Assembly (NCBI RefSeq): GCF_000003195.3
Contig: NC_012873.2
Span: 44,842,561 to 44,906,560, forward strand
Direction: 5' to 3'
DNA from: Sorghum bicolor
Lineage: Eukaryota; Streptophyta; Magnoliopsida; Poales; Poaceae
Length of the DNA: 64,000 nt
The notes under the pieces are model-generated. The model saw only the letters and a program-made list of their open reading frames with translations, was not told the DNA's origin and made no database searches. Numbering within the stretch: position 1 is the first letter of the stretch; each line of letters opens with the position of its first letter. Shown here piece after piece: positions 59,999 to 64,000 of the stretch. A program made the translations under genes and the position numbers.

Positions 59999-61223
59999 TG
60001 TTGATATTAGTTACACACACGAAAGAATCAAAGAGAAATAATCCGCAAGCGCACGGATATCAGTGAGCACTTCACCTGGGAGATAAGTCCTGAGTATCAT
60101 ATTTATTTTTTTACCACTAGGAGAAAGCGTGTAAAAGACTAACCATTTATCCTACCTACTACCCACAGGTTGCAAGACAAGATAGTGACAATTAAGCGAT
60201 ATAGAGAGAACTCTTTCTTTAGTCTTCTTCTAACTATGGTAAGCTATGTACATATTGTTCTAAGGGGAGTAACTAGAGAAAAGAGACACCTCAGAGTATG
60301 CTTAACCCTAGTACCATATACCCTACCTTACCTCCTGACAGGACATGGATTACTGAGACCCAAGAGGATTGTAACATCCCCCAAAAGGCTACCACAAATC
60401 CGGCCAAGTAGGGAGTATCTATGAGTATTCCTATCCCAAGCACGACGCTTATGCTACAAATAATTACTCTATTCCCTACGTGAATCAAATAAAGTAAACT
60501 CGTAAACCAAAGAACAATAAGAACAATAACTTACTAGTATCAGAAGTTGAATTGCCGAATGATTCTAGAACCAAGCCTCGGGTTAGGAGACTTAATACGG
60601 AAGATATGAAGAAGAAGGCACTGACACGCCAGGCTTCCTCAACTCCTATCTTCAACCTATACTCTCTCAATCTCTCTTGTTGCTATCACCCTAAAGAGAT
60701 AGATCCATTCGAGGGACCCCTCTCTATCTAACTCTCTCTGGAAAATATGAATTAGGGTTTCAGAGTTACATCTCAAGGGGGCAGCCCCTTTATTTATAGC
60801 CTCCTAGGAATCACCACAGCTATCGGATCAAACCAACTTAAATGTGCGCTTAAGATTAATCCCCAAAGTCGGTGGAGGCAGGATCCGTGAGAATGAATTT
60901 GATTGGTCTCTGCCCTAGGGCGGCCGCCCCTATCAGGGTGGGGCGCCCGCCCCTGCCCTCTGACATATGGGTCCCACCTTTCAGGTGGTGGCTCCTGGAG
61001 TCTTATAGAGTCTTTCTGAGTTGACGTTTCGGTTATCTCTCTATGTAAATCTGACATGTGGACCTTCTTTTGTTATTATTCTGGTAACCCCCTGCAGAAA
61101 TAGACAATCACCAAAACTTGTGGAATTCTGTTAGTGATAACCCTATTTCTACTGAGTGCTTGCAAATAGGTCCTTTTTCATGTCAAGTTAACGGTAAAAA
61201 TTAGGAGTTATCTACCATCAACA
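59999..61223 (-). repeat. 5' LTR of the Athila-type element
   Basis: 1225 bp, TGTTGATATTAG...CTACCATCAACA. It contains the GC-rich pair GGGCGGCCGCCCC / GGGGCGCCCGCCCC at about 60918-60954 and the shared CAGAAATAGACAATCACCAA block (about 61093). It serves as the uninterrupted reference for the split 3' LTR. Confidence 0.9.
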
Positions 61224-61525
61224 TACGCCACAATCAACATCAAGTCCCATGTGCCAATCATGTTGGAGTTGAACTCCAGCTACTCAACGTAGGCGTTCTT
61301 CTTCAAGTCACTATGTAGCAAATTCAGTGTACGCTCGCACATCGACGGCACCGCTCCTCCCCAACCTAATGACCCCCAGTGGGACGTCGTAGAGTGTTGT
61401 GTTTGTGGATGGCTCTCTAGCACCATCGATGACTCTGTCCTCAACCTCACCGTGGATGAAACTGATCCAACCACCCATGATTTGTGGGTGGCCATAAAAG
61501 GGATCTTCCGTGCCAACAGGGAGTC
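61224..61525 (+). pseudogene. Copia gag, part 2
   Basis: Continues the frame broken at 47052: YATINIKSHVPIMLELNSS, then a TAG where a Trp is usual, then FKSLCSKFSVRSHIDGT, QWDVVECCVCGWLSSTID and HDLWVAIKGIFRANRES. This is the N-terminal gag domain of a plant Ty1/copia element. It ends abruptly at the TGAAAGATCC of the next LTR, so the rest of the element is lost or displaced beyond the window. Confidence 0.75.
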
Positions 61526-64000
61526 TGAAAGATCCATATTTGGTTTTGGATAATTAATGACAACCTAGGACTAACCTTTGTGCTAAGTGGTTGAATTAGA
61601 CAAGGTGGTCCCATCCAAGTGATGGAGCTAGTAATGCATCATGGTGGATGGAGATGGTCCAAAAGATTGATCAAGTGCTGATGCTTGGAAAAGAAGAAAG
61701 AGAATAACAAAAAATTGCTCAAGGCAAAGGTATAATTTGTAGGGCCATTTTTGGTTTGCACTCAAGACACCATGGAGGGTGTGAGTGATTTAGGATAGAT
61801 AATCATACTATAAAGAGGGGAAATCTTTAATTGCAATGGTTATCTAGTGTCACTAAGTGTGAGTTTCTTTTGCATTTTTTTCTAATGCGCTTAGTGACAC
61901 AATGAGATGCATGAGAAAGCCCTTGAAAATTTATTTATGTAAATGCTAACTTAAGTGTTTAATTTGTTGTGTATTGTTTTTTGAAAAATATAGCACTTAA
62001 GAAGGTTATATGAAAAAAAATGAAAAAGAGAGTAGCTGGCAGAATTGTCGGTTAACTCAGAAAAATTTCTGGGCCAAGTGTCTCTGGAGCAGTCGTGTCG
62101 GGTACCATAAACCAGGGTACCCTAATCAAAGGGGTAAAAACGGCAAAGTCCAAAAAGAGCCTCACAAGACATTATCAGGTTGGACCAAAACCGTTCTTCC
62201 TCGGCCCAACAATAGGCCTAGCAAAGCAAAATCTACGACCCGCTCGAGCCCTAGCCTCGAGCGAATTCTATGACTCGCCCGAGCCCTGGCCTCAAGCGGA
62301 ATCCATAACTCGCCCGAGCCCAGGCCTCGACTCAGGACATCCACTCCTAGGTTTTCTACGCATGACAGCTACACCGCGGATGGGATGCAAGCCATGTCGT
62401 CTCCCATGCCCTAGCAGGGGATGATGCCCACTGTGTTACCGACTCCCTACCATGTTACGCCTTACCATTGTTACTGTGTGTACGGCTGGACAGGGGGAGG
62501 ATGGGGAACGGCGAATCACGGCACTGTCGCGATAATAAAGTACCGCCATCTCACGACACGAGTCAAGACAGGAGGCCTCGGAAGAGATGGCCACACCCTT
62601 AAACAGGGACCGGCGAGGGGGACACAGGACCAGGCGTCAGATCCACAGTGTCGAGGATAGCTTCACGTGATCGGCAGGAGCAGCCACGACCTTAACCACC
62701 ACTCCAAGGATGGGACGACCTATACTACCGTCACCGCTTTCCCTCTAGACACTAGGCATAACAACAGTATTCACATATGTAAAAGCATACCTCCCCTTGA
62801 GACTATAAAAGGGGAGGCAGGGCACCATTCAGGGACAAGTTAAACACAACAGCCAATGTCCAAACACCACTCATCTGAGCTCTCATGCTAGCGCTCACCC
62901 ACCAACAAGGCTGAGACCTAGGACTACTTCCCTCTCTCGTAGCCTACTTGTAACCTCTACTATAAGCACCTCAGGTGCAAGATAATACAAGACCTAATCC
63001 CCACTAGACGTAGGGTAGCATTGGCCCGAACCAGTATAAACCTCTTGTGTCCTTCTTGCATCACCATCTGGGCTAGGGCACACAGACTCACACACTTGTT
63101 TGTGTCTAGATCACGGGTCCAGAGCCGACAAGCCAGGTCCTTTACGCCTTCTAACAGAGAGGTATCTATTGGAATTTCTTGCAGCCTCAACCAGATTTTT
63201 GGTTTGAGCGAGCCTGGTTGGTGTGCTGTAATAGAGTTGGCGTGCTCGGCAATTCTGTTGGCCCAAGCCAGAATTTCTGATGTCTGAGCAGTAGGTGCTG
63301 AATGTTGCATGTTTGCTCCTGTCCACTTGTTCCTTGTGATAATGTTTGAAACTTTGAACTAGTTGCATGCATGCTCGTGCCAGAAATAGGAGAAGTCCAT
63401 GAACGCTTGTGTGGCTCGTCTGAATTAAAATAGAGAGAGGCCGCGTGGGACCGGCAGACATGCAAAAGAGCGTTGTCGACCTCTCATTACCCAGGTGCAT
63501 GGTATTCCTGCCATGCGTCGTTTGTTGGCCTCAGCAGGAAGCTTCCTTGAAGCAGCGCTAGGAGCTGTTTGCCCAGTACTGACTGTTGCCATTGGCCGAA
63601 GCCATGACCATCAGTGGACAAAGGCATTGGGAGATGCTGGTGGGGTGTGTACACCAGGCCAGGCTGTGCGTAAGTGGCCGGCTGAGTAAAAGGCAGTGGC
63701 CACCCCTCCCCTTCTCTCTGATCTCTCTTACTCACACTTCTTTGCTCATACTCTCAAGAACACACTCAAAAGAAGAAAGAAAGCTCTCATCCTCTCCTCT
63801 CTCAATCTCTTTGATTTGTGCTTCAATCAAGTGAGGGAGCAAGTTCTAGATATCGATTTGAGAGCTCCAAGAGGATCTCCTCCCTCTCCTCTCCATTCCC
63901 ATGGTTAGTTCTCTTTGGTGAGAGGAGTTGAGGAAACCCTAGTGTTCATGCATTTGTAATTCATATTTGTGGCACTAGGTTGTGATTGCAATCGTTGATT
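61526..64000 (+). mobile_element. SIRE/Maximus-like copia LTR, interrupted, runs off the window
   Basis: Starts TGAAAGATCCATATTTGG with GGATAATTAATGACAACCTA, typical of long copia LTRs in grasses. Host parts are 61526-62095 and 63131-64000. The second part ends with a CT-rich leader and GAAACCCTAGTGTTCATGCA ... TTGTGATTGCAATC, typical of the 3' end of these LTRs. No coding evidence: the antisense ORFs at 62960-63735 show no domain. The right end and TSD are outside the window. Confidence 0.65.
62096..63130 (+). mobile_element. Tat/RIRE2-like gypsy solo LTR
   Basis: 1035 bp, TGTCGGGTACCATAA...CAGAGCCGACA, with CTCGCCCGAGCC-type repeats (about 62239-62335), CTATAAAAGGGG (about 62804) and a conserved GGTGCAAGATAATACAAG tail region. 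All are typical of grass Tat LTRs. Flanks are AGTCG and AGCCA, matching at 3 of 5 with two transitions, so the duplication is decayed or lost. Confidence 0.75.

Larger units (their letters stand above)
47053..61223 (-). mobile_element. Athila-type gypsy element with full but broken gag-pol
   Basis: In minus order: 5' LTR 59999-61223 (1225 bp), decayed tRNA-Asp primer site, gag, protease remnant, RT, RNase H, integrase, a decayed extra ORF, long 3' region, polypurine tract, and a 3' LTR spread over 47053-47112, 48771-48983 and 51941-52888 (about 1221 bp) by two insertions. All coding parts contain stops or shifts. The LTRs differ at many sites, more than those of either other two-LTR element, so it is the oldest of the three. 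It sits in a copia gag with a near-perfect TSD. Confidence 0.9.

Noticed and set aside
63111..63735. Overlapping ORFs on both strands near the right edge as host genes
   Set aside because: They fall in the copia LTR's second part, overlap one another, and none has a recognisable domain.

Overview
The window looks like a heterochromatin-like stretch of a large grass (Poaceae) nuclear genome, probably panicoid or andropogonoid; the species call is inference. Evidence: one intron-containing plant gene end, grass-type MITEs, and nested LTR retrotransposons of copia (UBN2-gag type), Ty3/gypsy Tat/Athila type and Tekay-like type. No prokaryotic features, rRNA genes, tRNA genes or CRISPR arrays were seen. 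All homology calls come from recognising motifs by eye; no search was run.

Left edge (1-2330): the last three visible exons (432-555, 1072-1396, 1744-2010) of a plant inositol polyphosphate 5-phosphatase of the WD40/FRA3 type, plus strand. One intron carries a MITE ending about 130 bp before the splice acceptor, and the next is almost filled by a roughly 450-bp pentanucleotide microsatellite. This is the only host gene I can support.

Left nest (about 3600-45480): a five-level nest whose boundaries can be read from TG...CA ends and matching 5-bp target-site duplications (TSDs). A decayed copia gag (minus) is split from its flank by copia solo LTR I (5680-45122, TSD CTTAG). Inside it is a gypsy-type solo LTR (7418-44445, TSD ACCAC). 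Inside that are copia solo LTR II (7831-36015, TSD CTAGG) and a two-LTR gypsy element (36425-44136, TSD TAGAC). Inside solo LTR II are a deleted gypsy element (9079-13215, TSD GCTAA) and a 21.65-kb gypsy element (13900-35549, TSD CCTAT). Most of the last element is five head-to-tail copies of a 3335-bp unit that fuses its 3' internal region to the first 879 bp of its LTR. The family encodes Gag plus two successive retropepsin-like domains and no reverse transcriptase or integrase, so it appears non-autonomous.

Right nest (about 45480-64000): CACTA-like GCAACATC-rich DNA, then a copia element whose gag is split by a two-LTR Athila-type gypsy element (47053-61223, minus). That element has recognisable gag, protease remnant, RT, RNase H, integrase and a decayed 3' accessory ORF. 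Its left LTR was hit by two later solo LTRs (47113-48765 and 48984-51935). The copia gag is cut by a SIRE/Maximus-like copia LTR (61526 to beyond the window), itself split by a Tat-type solo LTR (62096-63130).

Functionally, the gypsy elements share LTR layout, a tRNA-Asp primer site and a GGGGGAG-type polypurine tract. The Gag/protease-only family could have been mobilised by an autonomous relative such as the 47053-61223 type (inference). All pol genes seen are broken.
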